Assembly (NCBI GenBank): GCA_045801465.1
Contig: JBJMSU010000122.1
Coordinates: 1-30,060, forward strand
Source of the DNA: DATFWC01 sp045801465
GTDB taxonomy: Bacteria > Pseudomonadota > Alphaproteobacteria > Rhizobiales > Xanthobacteraceae
Reading direction: 5' to 3'
DNA length: 30,060 bases
Below are positions 14,078-21,085 of this stretch, one piece after another. Made by a program: the position numbers and the translations under genes. Every line of letters begins with the position of its first letter. Position 1 is the first letter of the stretch. The notes beneath the pieces are model-generated. The model made no database searches and was not told the origin of the DNA. It worked only from the letters and a program-made list of their open reading frames with translations.

Positions 14078-15410
14078 ATGGCGCCGTCGGCGCCGACGCG
14101 ATCCGCGCCACCATGTCGGCCGCGCTCATGAGCTCGCGCGACCCGTCGGCCCGCCGCTTGAGCTCGAGCTTACCCTCGGCCAACCCCTTCGGCCCCACCA
14201 GCACCTGCCGGGGAATGCCGATGAGATCGGCGGTCGCAAATTTGGAGCCGGGCCGCTCGTCGAGGTCATGGTAGAGGACGTCGACGCCCTGGGCGGTCAG
14301 CTCGCGATAAAGCTGCTCGCAGGCGGCGTCGGTGTCGGCACTGCCCTGCTTGAGGTTGAGGATGATCGCCCGGAACGGCGCGACCGAGTCCGGCCAGATG
14401 ATCCCGGCGTCATCATGCGAGGCCTCGATGATGGCGGCGACCAGGCGGGAGACGCCGATGCCGTAGGAGCCGCCATGCACCGGCCGCTCCACCCCGTCCG
14501 GCCCGGAGACGACGGCCTTCATCGGCGCGGAATACTTGGTCCCGAAGTAGAAGATCTGTCCGACCTCGATGCCGCGGGTGTGAATACGTTTGTCGGGAGG
14601 AACCTCGCGCTCGAAGCGGGCGGCGTCGTGCACGTCCTCCGTCGCCGCATAGAATTTGGTCCATTCGCGGATGATCGGCGTCAGGTCGGCATCGTAATCG
14701 ACATCGGGGCCGGGGACCGGAACGTCGAGAATGTCCTTATGGCAGTAGACCGCCGACTCGCCCGTCTGGGCGAGGATGAGGAATTCGTGGCTGAGGTCGC
14801 CGCCGATCGGCCCGGTCTCCGCCCGCATCGGGATGGCCTTCAGGCCCATCCGCGCGAAGGTGCGCGAGTAGGCGACGAACATCCGGTTGTAGGAGAGGCG
14901 CGCCGCCGCCTCATCGATGTCGAAGGAATAGGAATCCTTCATGAGGAACTCGCGGCCGCGCATGATGCCGAAGCGCGGCCGCTGCTCGTCGCGGAATTTC
15001 CATTGGATGTGGTAGAGGATCTTCGGCAGATCGCGATAAGAGCGGACATAGGCGCGGAAGATTTCCGTGATCATGTCCTCATTGGTGGGCCCGTACAGAA
15101 GCTCGCGCTCCTGGCGGTCTTTGATGCGGAGCATTTCCGGTCCGTAGGCGTCGTAGCGACCGCTCTCGCGCCACAGGTCGGCGAGCTGCAGTGTCGGCAT
15201 CAACAGCTCGATCGCGCCGGCGCGGTCCTGCTCCTCGCGCACGATCTGCTCGATCTTCTTCAACACGCGAAAGCCGAGTGGCAGAAAGGCATAAATTCCT
15301 GCCGCCTCCTGCCGCAGCATGCCGGCGCGCAACATCAGCCGATGGGAGACGATTTCGGCTTCTTTGGGAACTTCGCGCAGGATGGGCAGAAAGTAACGCG
15401 ACAGGCGCAT
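14076..15410 (-). CDS. proS: Prolyl-tRNA synthetase (short alphaproteobacterial form)
   Basis: This 444-residue class II synthetase charges tRNA-Pro. Motif 1 region is LPLGFRVLKKIEQIVREEQ, motif 2 is KFRDEQRPRFGIMRGREFLMKD, and motif 3 is HGGSYGIGVSRLVAAIIE; a C-terminal anticodon-binding domain follows from about residue 350. The length is much shorter than the 570 residues of the E. coli enzyme, because the editing insertion between motifs 2 and 3 is absent, as is usual in alphaproteobacteria. The start at ATG 15408-15410 (MRLSRYFLP) is the family N-terminus, with AAGG upstream; the longer frame to 15506 runs through a REP element and is not real. Confidence 0.96.
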   Translation of the reverse strand: MRLSRYFLPILREVPKEAEIVSHRLMLRAGMLRQEAAGIYAFLPLGFRVLKKIEQIVREEQDRAGAIELLMPTLQLADLWRESGRYDAYGPEMLRIKDRQERELLYGPTNEDMITEIFRAYVRSYRDLPKILYHIQWKFRDEQRPRFGIMRGREFLMKDSYSFDIDEAAARLSYNRMFVAYSRTFARMGLKAIPMRAETGPIGGDLSHEFLILAQTGESAVYCHKDILDVPVPGPDVDYDADLTPIIREWTKFYAATEDVHDAARFEREVPPDKRIHTRGIEVGQIFYFGTKYSAPMKAVVSGPDGVERPVHGGSYGIGVSRLVAAIIEASHDDAGIIWPDSVAPFRAIILNLKQGSADTDAACEQLYRELTAQGVDVLYHDLDERPGSKFATADLIGIPRQVLVGPKGLAEGKLELKRRADGSRELMSAADMVARIASAPTAP

Positions 15411-15443
15411 GGCCTTGGACTCACGGTGGGCGGGCAAGAGCCG

Positions 15444-15515
15444 GTAGCCCGCATGGAGCGAAGCGGAATGCCGGGGAAGGGCATCCCGGGTTGCGCTTCG
15501 CTCCATCCGGGCTAC
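15444..15515. repeat. REP-like palindrome upstream of proS
   Basis: GTAGCCCGCATGGAGCGAAG at 15444-15463 is inverted as CGCTTCGCTCCATCCGGGCTAC ending at 15515, with CCGGG / CCCGGG boxes between. This is the rhizobial GTAGCCCGGATGGAGCGAAGCG element. It ends 34 bp upstream of the proS start and probably lies in or beside the proS leader. Confidence 0.7.
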
Positions 15516-15696
15516 GAACCCCAGATTCGCCAGCGGGTGGAGTGAAACCGTATCGCCGCCACAAAAACAAGGGGCGGTACGGCTGCGGCCGGTCGCGTGA
15601 CGCGGCGGTCACCGAATCGCGGCATTTCTCGCTTCGCCCCGGGTGTCGGCTCGGTCGCGTTAAACGGTTTTCGTTTTTTCGCCGGTCGCGTTGCCG

Positions 15697-15725
15697 TTGA
15701 GTGATGACAAGCGGCTTGGGATAGT
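15697..15725 (+). promoter_or_regulatory. Candidate promoter for a plus-strand small RNA
   Basis: TTGAGT (15697-15702), 17-bp spacer, GATAGT (15720-15725). The -35 matches TTGACA at four of six positions and the -10 matches TATAAT at four. It faces the strong terminator at 15879-15908. The 170-odd bases between contain no plausible gene with a start codon and ribosome binding site. Confidence 0.35.
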
Positions 15726-15731
15726 TTAGGT

Positions 15732-15908
15732 TTCTGAAACGTCAGGCGAAGGTGGGGGAAGAACTCGACTTCGTCTAGCGGTCCAAGTCGTGGGAGGAGA
15801 GCCCTGTAGCGCTCAAAACGCGCCGCCCGAAAATCATAAGCAAGGTCGGGAGCAAGGGTCACGGAAAGGACGCATATCGAGCAGGGCATCGGCCCTGCTC
15901 TTTTTTTT
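15732..15908 (+). ncRNA. Candidate small RNA, about 175 nt
   Basis: The limits are inferred from the promoter-like pair at 15697-15725 and the strong terminator at 15879-15908. Inside, CGACTT and AAGTCG form a hairpin (within 15765-15791), followed by a G-rich GTGGGAGGAGAG stretch. All three plus-strand frames are interrupted or lack an initiation codon with a ribosome binding site. The 5' end is a guess, and no known RNA family (6S, SRP, RNase P, tmRNA) was recognised. Confidence 0.45.
15879..15908 (+). terminator. Strong intrinsic terminator, plus strand
   Basis: GAGCAGGGC (15879-15887), loop ATCG, GCCCTGCTC (15892-15900), then eight T residues (15901-15908). A perfect 9-bp GC-rich stem directly followed by a T-run, on the plus strand only. 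There is no protein gene upstream on this strand, which is why a small RNA is suspected. Confidence 0.88.
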
Positions 15909-15928
15909 CGCCACGGCATTTTGCCGAG

Positions 15929-15951
15929 AAAAAGCCCCGTCGAAACGGGGC
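15929..15951 (-). terminator. Intrinsic terminator, minus strand
   Basis: On the minus strand GCCCCGT, loop TTCG, ACGGGGC (rc of 15934-15951), then TTTTT (rc of 15929-15933). A UUCG tetraloop and T-run make this a good terminator. It faces the plus-strand terminator that ends at 15908, so two transcripts converge here with 20 bp between their ends. Confidence 0.8.
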
Positions 15952-16040
15952 CAAGTCTAATGGGAGGAAATGCCCCAATGGGGCGGATTTGTTGCTACCT
16001 GAGTCGCAGGGTTGCGCAAAGGGCTAAATCACAACCACCT
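15929..16040 (-). ncRNA. Candidate small RNA with anti-Shine-Dalgarno loop
   Basis: Reading the minus strand toward 15929: a small hairpin (GCCCC-att-GGGGC, 15972-15984), then an unpaired stretch (15952-15971) that includes TTTCCTCCCATT, then a terminator hairpin with a T-run. A C/T-rich CCTCCC segment between hairpins, able to pair with ribosome binding sites, is the usual design of trans-acting small RNAs in alphaproteobacteria. The 5' end near 16040 is arbitrary because no convincing promoter was identified. Confidence 0.45.
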
Positions 16041-16188
16041 ATCGATTGCGCCATAAGTGTTGCAGGGTCGCCACATCGACTGGGGATAAGTTTTTTATTC
16101 GAGACGCGGAACAAAGCTGGTGCAGGCGCATTATCCCGACGCTGGACGGCTCTGCATCCCCTCAGTTTCCCCTCCGTCCACATGATTT

Positions 16189-16217
16189 GCCCCGGCCGTC
16201 CCCGGCCGGGGCTTTTT
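16189..16217 (+). terminator. Intrinsic terminator, plus strand
   Basis: GCCCCGGCC (16189-16197), loop GTCCCC, GGCCGGGGC (16204-16212), then TTTTT (16213-16217) and CTTT. The T-run exists only on the plus strand. The DUF1467 gene just beyond is on the other strand, so this implies a second plus-strand transcript arising somewhere in 15955-16188. No protein-coding frame with a credible start is visible there. Confidence 0.75.
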
Positions 16218-16225
16218 CTTTGGGC

Positions 16226-16294
16226 TGTAGCCTGGATGGGCAGCGGAGTCCGGGATGGGCCGCGCCTGCACGTCGCTATCGCTCACGGAGCTAC
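16226..16294. repeat. Degenerate REP-like palindrome 3' of the DUF1467 gene
   Basis: TGTAGCCTGGATGGGCAGCG with GTCCGGG at the left, and CGCTATCGCTCACGGAGCTAC at the right end (to 16294), an eroded copy of the GTAGCCCGGATGGAGCG...CGCTCCATCCGGGCTAC family. It touches the stop codon region of the DUF1467 gene. Confidence 0.5.
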
Positions 16295-16295
16295 A

Positions 16296-16565
16296 TCAGG
16301 GCAGCAGGCCGAACAGGGTCGCAAGATCGTCGAGCGTGACCAGCCGGTTGATATAGGCGAGTGCCGTCAACGCGAAGACCACGCTTGCCACCAGGGTGGT
16401 CCAGATAAGCTTCGCTCCGAGGTGCGGGATTGCCGGCGCGCCCGGATCGCTGCCGGGGACCACGTCCCCGCTCTCCGCCTGGCTGCGGACTCCCCACGGC
16501 AATACCGCAAACAGGACAACCCACCAGATGATGAAGTAGATGGCGACCGCCGTGGTCCAGGACAT
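16296..16565 (-). CDS. DUF1467 family small membrane protein
   Basis: 89 residues with two hydrophobic helices: AVAIYFIIWWVVLFAVLPWG (about 6-25) and IWTTLVASVVFALTALAYIN (about 54-73). The WWVVLFAVLPWGVRSQAE segment is the DUF1467 signature. The function of the family is unknown; it is commonly found after mce and before proS in this order, as here. It starts at ATG 16563-16565 without a clear ribosome binding site and lies 106 bp after mce, with a palindromic repeat in between. Confidence 0.9.
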   Translation of the reverse strand: MSWTTAVAIYFIIWWVVLFAVLPWGVRSQAESGDVVPGSDPGAPAIPHLGAKLIWTTLVASVVFALTALAYINRLVTLDDLATLFGLLP

Positions 16566-16566
16566 C

Positions 16567-16668
16567 GGGGCGAATGGCGAATGGCGAGTGGCGAATAGCG
16601 GAAGAGGAATAGACTGCCGTCCCGCTCTTGTCCTCCTCTATTCCCCCTTCGCTATCGCCATTTGCGCC
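16567..16668. repeat. GGCGAATGG-type palindromic repeat downstream of mce
   Basis: Short near-tandem units GCGAATG, GCGAATG, GCGAGTG and GCGAATAGCGG run from 16570 to 16602. The right side has TTCGCTATCGCCATTTGCGCC as an imperfect inverse. The same units build the element at 17091-17171 on the other side of mce. Confidence 0.6.
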
Positions 16669-16671
16669 GTT

Positions 16672-17076
16672 TTAGGCCTGCTCCAGCTCCACCAGGGTGC
16701 CGCAAAAATCCTTGGGATGCAGGAACAAGACCGGCTTTCCGTGCGCCCCCATCTTGGGCTCGCCGTCGCCCAGCGCCCGGGCGCCTGCGGCCTTCAAGGC
16801 ATCGCGGGCGGCAACGATGTCGTCGACCTCGTAGCAGACGTGGTGGATGCCGCCGTCAGGGTTCCGCTCGAGAAACTTGGCAATGGGAGAGGCCTCGCCC
16901 AGCGGGCTGATGAACTCGATTTTTGTGTTGGGCAGGTTCACGAAGACAGTCGTCACGCCATGATCGGGCTGCGGGACCGCCGCCGAGACCTCAGCGCCGA
17001 GCTGGTCGCGGTAGATGGCGACCGCCTTGGCGAGATCGCGGACCGCAATGGCGACATGATTGAGCCGGCCGATCAT
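16672..17076 (-). CDS. mce: Methylmalonyl-CoA epimerase
   Basis: This 134-residue glyoxalase/VOC-fold enzyme interconverts (2S)- and (2R)-methylmalonyl-CoA in propionyl-CoA breakdown. It starts MIGRLNHVAIAVRDL and has IHHVCYEVDD and FLHPKDFCGTLVELEQ. Probable metal ligands are H7, H78 or H79, and E130. Length fits the family. Start ATG 17074-17076 has a perfect GGAGGT ribosome binding site. It is bracketed by two copies of a GGCGAATGG palindrome, so it may sit as a separate segment in the rnj-mce-DUF1467 series. Methylmalonyl-CoA mutase is not in the window. Confidence 0.93.
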   Translation of the reverse strand: MIGRLNHVAIAVRDLAKAVAIYRDQLGAEVSAAVPQPDHGVTTVFVNLPNTKIEFISPLGEASPIAKFLERNPDGGIHHVCYEVDDIVAARDALKAAGARALGDGEPKMGAHGKPVLFLHPKDFCGTLVELEQA

Positions 17077-17090
17077 TGGCACCTCCGGTG

Positions 17091-17171
17091 CGGCGAATGG
17101 CGAGTAGCGAATAGCGGCAGACCGTGGCAACCCTCCTGCCCCATTCGCCAGTCGCTACTCGCCATTCGCCG
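17091..17171. repeat. Perfect 20-bp inverted repeat between rnj and mce
   Basis: CGGCGAATGGCGAGTAGCGA (17091-17110) is exactly inverted as TCGCTACTCGCCATTCGCCG (17152-17171) with a 41-nt loop. It begins 3 bp after the rnj stop codon and ends 14 bp before the mce start. It would form a very stable mRNA hairpin at the end of rnj. Related to the repeat at 16567-16668. Confidence 0.85.
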
Positions 17172-17174
17172 TTT

Positions 17175-18848
17175 TCAAACTGCCAACACGTGCACGTGGC
17201 ACATGGGCTTCTTGCCCCAATGTTGGGCGATGGCCGAGCGCACCGCGCCGCGGACGGCCTCGGCGAGCGCATCGGGATCGCCGCGACGCGCGCGCGGCAG
17301 TGACTCGAACGTCTCCATCACGGCATCATAGGCAACGTCGTCGAGCGTGGCTCCGTCGGCCGTCTCTTGCGGGATGCCGGTGAGCTCAATCTCGGGATCG
17401 GTGGCGAGGTCGCCTTTGCGGGTGATGGCAAGGGCAATCGATACCATGCCGGCAAAGCTCAGGCGCCTGCGGTGCGGGACCGTGGGGGCGTCCGCCTCGA
17501 CCAGCAGCCGGCCATCCTTGTAGATGCGGGCGGCCGGGACTTCATCGATGATGGCGGCGGGCCCGGGCGCCAAGCGGACGAGATCCCCGTTCTCGCACAC
17601 GACAACCTCAGGCACCTGCAGCGCACGCGCGATGGCGGCATGTTCGGACAAATGCAGGGCTTCGCCGTGCACCGGAACGACGATCCGCGGCCGGACCCAG
17701 CCGTACATCTCTTCGATCTCGGCCCGCCGGGGATGGCCGGAGACGTGGACCAGATGGGTGCGATCGCTGATGACCTCGATCCCCTGGCGGATGAGGCCAT
17801 TCACCACGCGCCCAACCTCTTTCTCGTTGCCGGGAATGGTGCGCGAAGAAAAAATCACCCGGTCGCCGCGGTCGAGGGTCACCGACGGATGCTGCGCCTC
17901 GGCAATGCGGGCGAGCGCGGCACGCCCCTCTCCCTGGCTCCCGGTGCACAAGGCCAGGATGCGCTGGCGGGGCAGCGACTGGTAGGCATCGATCCCGCGG
18001 AAGTCCTGGATGCCGTCGAGGTAGCCGGTCTCGCGGGCAACCTGAACGATCCGCTCCATGGCGCGACCGACGACGACGACCTCGCGGCCGGCGGCGCGCG
18101 CCGCCAGGGCGGCGGAGCGGATGCGGCCGACATTGGACGCGAAGGTGGTGACGGCGACGCGTCCGGGCGCGCTCGCGACCAGCTCGGCGAGCGTCTTGGC
18201 GACGTCGCTCTCGGACGGTGACCGCCCGTCGCGGACCGCATTGGTGGAATCGCCGATCAGGGCCAGAACGCCCTCGTCGCCGAGCGCCCTCAGCCGTCTT
18301 TCGTCAGTCGGCGCGCCGATGACCGGCGTCGGGTCGATCTTCCAGTCACCGGTATGCAGGATGACGCCGAGCGGCGTGCGGATGACCAGGGCATTGGATT
18401 CCGGAATCGAATGGGCGACCGACACGTATTCGAGCTCGAAAGCGCCGACCGAGAAGCGCCCGCCGAGCGGGATGATCTTGACCGGGATCTCCGGAGCGCC
18501 GGGCTCGCCCTCGCGCTTGGCCTGAAGCAGTGCCGCCGTGAACGGCGTGGCGTAGACCGGAACCTGCAGCTGCGGCCACAGGTCCAGGAGGGCGCCGATA
18601 TGATCCTCGTGGGCATGGGTCAGCACGATGCCGGCGAGGTTTCGCCGCTCCTCGACGAGATAACGGATGTCCGGATAGATGAGGTCGACCCCCGGAAGGT
18701 GCTCCTCGCTGGCGATCGACATGCCGACATCAACCGCGAGCCAGGTCCGGCGGCCCTCTTGGCCCAGCCCGTAGATCGCGAGATTCATCCCGATCTCGCC
18801 GACCCCGCCCAAGGCGGCGAAGACGAGCTCGTCGCGGGGGGCGATCAT
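17175..18848 (-). CDS. rnj: Ribonuclease J
   Basis: This 557-residue metallo-beta-lactamase/beta-CASP ribonuclease has 5'-exo and endonuclease activity in mRNA decay and rRNA maturation. The zinc site is LTHAHEDHIGAL (HAHEDH at 78-83), with VAVTTFASNVGRI, VIFSSRTIPGNE and the C-terminal HVSGHP and VPVHGE motifs all present. Length matches alphaproteobacterial RNase J. Start: ATG 18846-18848 overlaps the birA TGA (18845-18847) by ATGA, so the two genes are translationally coupled. The hairpin just after its stop is noted separately. Confidence 0.96.
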   Translation of the reverse strand: MIAPRDELVFAALGGVGEIGMNLAIYGLGQEGRRTWLAVDVGMSIASEEHLPGVDLIYPDIRYLVEERRNLAGIVLTHAHEDHIGALLDLWPQLQVPVYATPFTAALLQAKREGEPGAPEIPVKIIPLGGRFSVGAFELEYVSVAHSIPESNALVIRTPLGVILHTGDWKIDPTPVIGAPTDERRLRALGDEGVLALIGDSTNAVRDGRSPSESDVAKTLAELVASAPGRVAVTTFASNVGRIRSAALAARAAGREVVVVGRAMERIVQVARETGYLDGIQDFRGIDAYQSLPRQRILALCTGSQGEGRAALARIAEAQHPSVTLDRGDRVIFSSRTIPGNEKEVGRVVNGLIRQGIEVISDRTHLVHVSGHPRRAEIEEMYGWVRPRIVVPVHGEALHLSEHAAIARALQVPEVVVCENGDLVRLAPGPAAIIDEVPAARIYKDGRLLVEADAPTVPHRRRLSFAGMVSIALAITRKGDLATDPEIELTGIPQETADGATLDDVAYDAVMETFESLPRARRGDPDALAEAVRGAVRSAIAQHWGKKPMCHVHVLAV

Positions 18849-19633
18849 GCCGGCTGCGCCAGTGGAAACACGTCGCCGGCGGCGATGGCCTGCATCGTTC
18901 CGTCGGCCAATCGGAGGACCAGGCGGCCGGCGCCGTCGAGCGTCTCGAACCGGCCTTCGAGCTCCTGGTCGCCAACGAGGACGCGGGTGGGACCGCTGAG
19001 CCCGGCGGCGCGCTGCAGCCAGTCGGCGCGGACCGCTGGGAAGCCGTTCCCGCGATCCCATTGCGCCAGACGATCCAGCATCGTGCGCGACAACACGCGA
19101 AACAGATCTCGAGGATCGGCAGCGAGTCCATGCGCCGCAAGATCGGTCGCCGGAAACGCGAGGTCCGACGGATGATGGGCACAATTGACGCCGATGCCTA
19201 GGGCGACCGCAAGGGGTGCTGTGCTGGCGCCCTCGCCTTCGATCAGGATGCCGGCGCACTTGGCGCCGCCGATGAGCACATCATTCGGCCACTTGATCGC
19301 AAGCCTGAGCGCGCTGGCCGGGGCCGCCGGCGCGGCCAATGCGAGCTTCATGATCGCGTCATGGATCGCAAGGGCGGCAACGAACGACAGCTCGGCCGCG
19401 CGATGCGGCGGCGACGGATCGGTCAGGAGCAGCGTCGCATAGAGGTTGCCCGGGGCGGACACCCAGGCGCGTCCACGCCGGCCGCGACCCGCCGTCTGTC
19501 GGGAGGCGGTGATCCACAACGGGCCTCGCTCGCCGGCTCGCGCCCGCGCGAGCGCCGCCTCGTTGGTCGAGCCGAGCGCCGCATGCGCTTCGAGCTGCAC
19601 GCGCGCGCGGATCGCCGCGGGATCCAGTTGCAT
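18845..19633 (-). CDS. birA: Biotin--[acetyl-CoA-carboxylase] ligase (no repressor domain)
   Basis: This 262-residue enzyme attaches biotin to carboxylase carriers. The ATP/biotin site TAGRGRRGRAWVSAPGNLYA and the KWPNDVLIGGAKCAGILIEGE motif are intact, and a C-terminal SH3-like domain follows. The N-terminal DNA-binding helix-turn-helix of E. coli BirA is missing, so it is a class I ligase without repressor activity. The start ATG 19631-19633 shares its A with the nuoN stop (TGATG), indicating coupling to the nuo operon. Confidence 0.95.
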   Translation of the reverse strand: MQLDPAAIRARVQLEAHAALGSTNEAALARARAGERGPLWITASRQTAGRGRRGRAWVSAPGNLYATLLLTDPSPPHRAAELSFVAALAIHDAIMKLALAAPAAPASALRLAIKWPNDVLIGGAKCAGILIEGEGASTAPLAVALGIGVNCAHHPSDLAFPATDLAAHGLAADPRDLFRVLSRTMLDRLAQWDRGNGFPAVRADWLQRAAGLSGPTRVLVGDQELEGRFETLDGAGRLVLRLADGTMQAIAAGDVFPLAQPA

Positions 19634-21072
19634 CAGAACAGCGACTTGGCGGCCGCCGCTGCCACATCGATGAGCGGCGCGGGGTACACGAAGAACAACA
19701 AGTTGAACAGGCCGGTCACGGCCAGCACCGCCTTGAGCTCCTGCGGCATCGGCGCGAAGCCCGGCTCGGGCTCGTCGAAATACATGATCTTCACGATCAT
19801 CAGATAATAGTAGGCGCCGACCACGCTGGTGATCACGCCGATGACGGCGAGCATATACAGCCCGGCCTTGATGGCGGCGAGGAAGACGTAGAACTTGGCG
19901 AAGAAGCCGGCGAGCGGCGGGATGCCGGCGAGCGAGAACAGCAGCATGGCGAGGAAGAAGGCCATAGGCGGGTTGGTGCGCGCCAGGCCGGCAAGGTCGC
20001 GGATGTCCTCCAGCATGGCGCCGTCGCGCCGCATCGCCAGGATGCAGGCAAAGGTGCCGAGCGTCATGGTGAGATAAATCGCCATGTAGATGACGACGCC
20101 GCGCACGCCTTCCTCGGTGGCCGCCGCCAGCCCGATCAGCGCGAATCCCATATGGCCGATCGACGAATAGGCCATCAGGCGCTTGATGTTGCGTTGGCCG
20201 ATCGCGGCGAACGCGCCGAGCGCCATCGAGGCGATGGCGACGAACACCAGGATCTGCTGCCATTGGGTGGTGATCCCGGGAAACGACGCGATGGTCGCGC
20301 GCACGAACATGGCGATGCCGGCGACCTTGGGAGCGGCGGCGAAAAAGGCGGTGATCGGGGTAGGCGCGCCCTCGTAGACGTCGGGCGTCCACATATGGAA
20401 TGGCACGGCCGAGACCTTGAAGCAGAATCCGGCAAACAGAAACACGATGCCGAACACGAGCCCGAGGCCGCCTTCGCCGGCGGCTTGCGCGATGCCGGCG
20501 AAGCTGACGGTCCCGGTGAAGCCGTAGATCAGGGATGCGCCATAGAGCAGCATGCCGGAGGAGAGCGCGCCCAGCACGAAGTACTTGAGACCCGCCTCGG
20601 TCGAGCGTACCGAATCGCGATGGATGGCGGCGAGCACATAGAGCGAAAGGCTCATCAGCTCGAGACCGAGATAGAGTGCGATGAGGTCGGCCGCCGAGAC
20701 GAGCAGCATCATGCCCAGGGTCGAGAGCAGGATCAGGATCGCATATTCGAATTTTTCCTGCTTCTCGGCGGCGAGGTAGCTCGGCGACATCACCAGCGCC
20801 GCCGCCGAACCGATGAGCGCCAGAACCTTCATCACGCGCGCGAAGCTGTCGAGCACGAAGCTGCCGCCGAACGTGACGACCTTGTCGCCCGGCACAGCGA
20901 CCACTGCGAGGCCGGCGATGATGAGGAGCGCAATTGCGATGCCGTTGGCGCGTTGCGTCAGCCGTTCGCCGCGGTAATAGACGCCGAACATCAAGAGCGC
21001 CATGGCGCCAACCGCCAGCAGCAGCTCCGGCAGCGCCGGCAGCAAGGCGGGGACGGGAACGGGGTCGTTCAT
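19633..21072 (-). CDS. nuoN: NADH-quinone oxidoreductase subunit N
   Basis: This 479-residue antiporter-like membrane subunit of complex I has about 14 helices. Family segments include LELMSLSLYVLAA, GLKYFVLGALSSGMLLYG (with the pumping-site lysine), KVSAVPFHMWTPDVYEGAP and RNIKRLMAYSSIGHMGFA. Start ATG 21070-21072 (MNDPVPV) has GAGGA 8 nt upstream; the longer frame lies in the nuoM end. It is 13 bp after nuoM and overlaps birA by one base. Confidence 0.97.
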   Translation of the reverse strand: MNDPVPVPALLPALPELLLAVGAMALLMFGVYYRGERLTQRANGIAIALLIIAGLAVVAVPGDKVVTFGGSFVLDSFARVMKVLALIGSAAALVMSPSYLAAEKQEKFEYAILILLSTLGMMLLVSAADLIALYLGLELMSLSLYVLAAIHRDSVRSTEAGLKYFVLGALSSGMLLYGASLIYGFTGTVSFAGIAQAAGEGGLGLVFGIVFLFAGFCFKVSAVPFHMWTPDVYEGAPTPITAFFAAAPKVAGIAMFVRATIASFPGITTQWQQILVFVAIASMALGAFAAIGQRNIKRLMAYSSIGHMGFALIGLAAATEEGVRGVVIYMAIYLTMTLGTFACILAMRRDGAMLEDIRDLAGLARTNPPMAFFLAMLLFSLAGIPPLAGFFAKFYVFLAAIKAGLYMLAVIGVITSVVGAYYYLMIVKIMYFDEPEPGFAPMPQELKAVLAVTGLFNLLFFVYPAPLIDVAAAAAKSLF

Positions 21073-21085
21073 CGCGCGATCCTCG

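Noticed and set aside
15410..15506. N-terminal extension of proS to 15506
   Set aside because: The added 32 residues are encoded by the REP palindrome 15444-15515; the family N-terminus MRLSRYFLP begins at 15410.
15732..15908. Identification of the plus-strand transcript as 6S RNA because of its size
   Set aside because: The 5' and 3' ends do not visibly pair into the long closing stem that 6S RNA requires.
15512..15919. Minus-strand 135-codon frame upstream of proS
   Set aside because: It crosses the terminator hairpin at 15879-15908 and ends in a REP element; the composition is not protein-like and no ribosome binding site is present.
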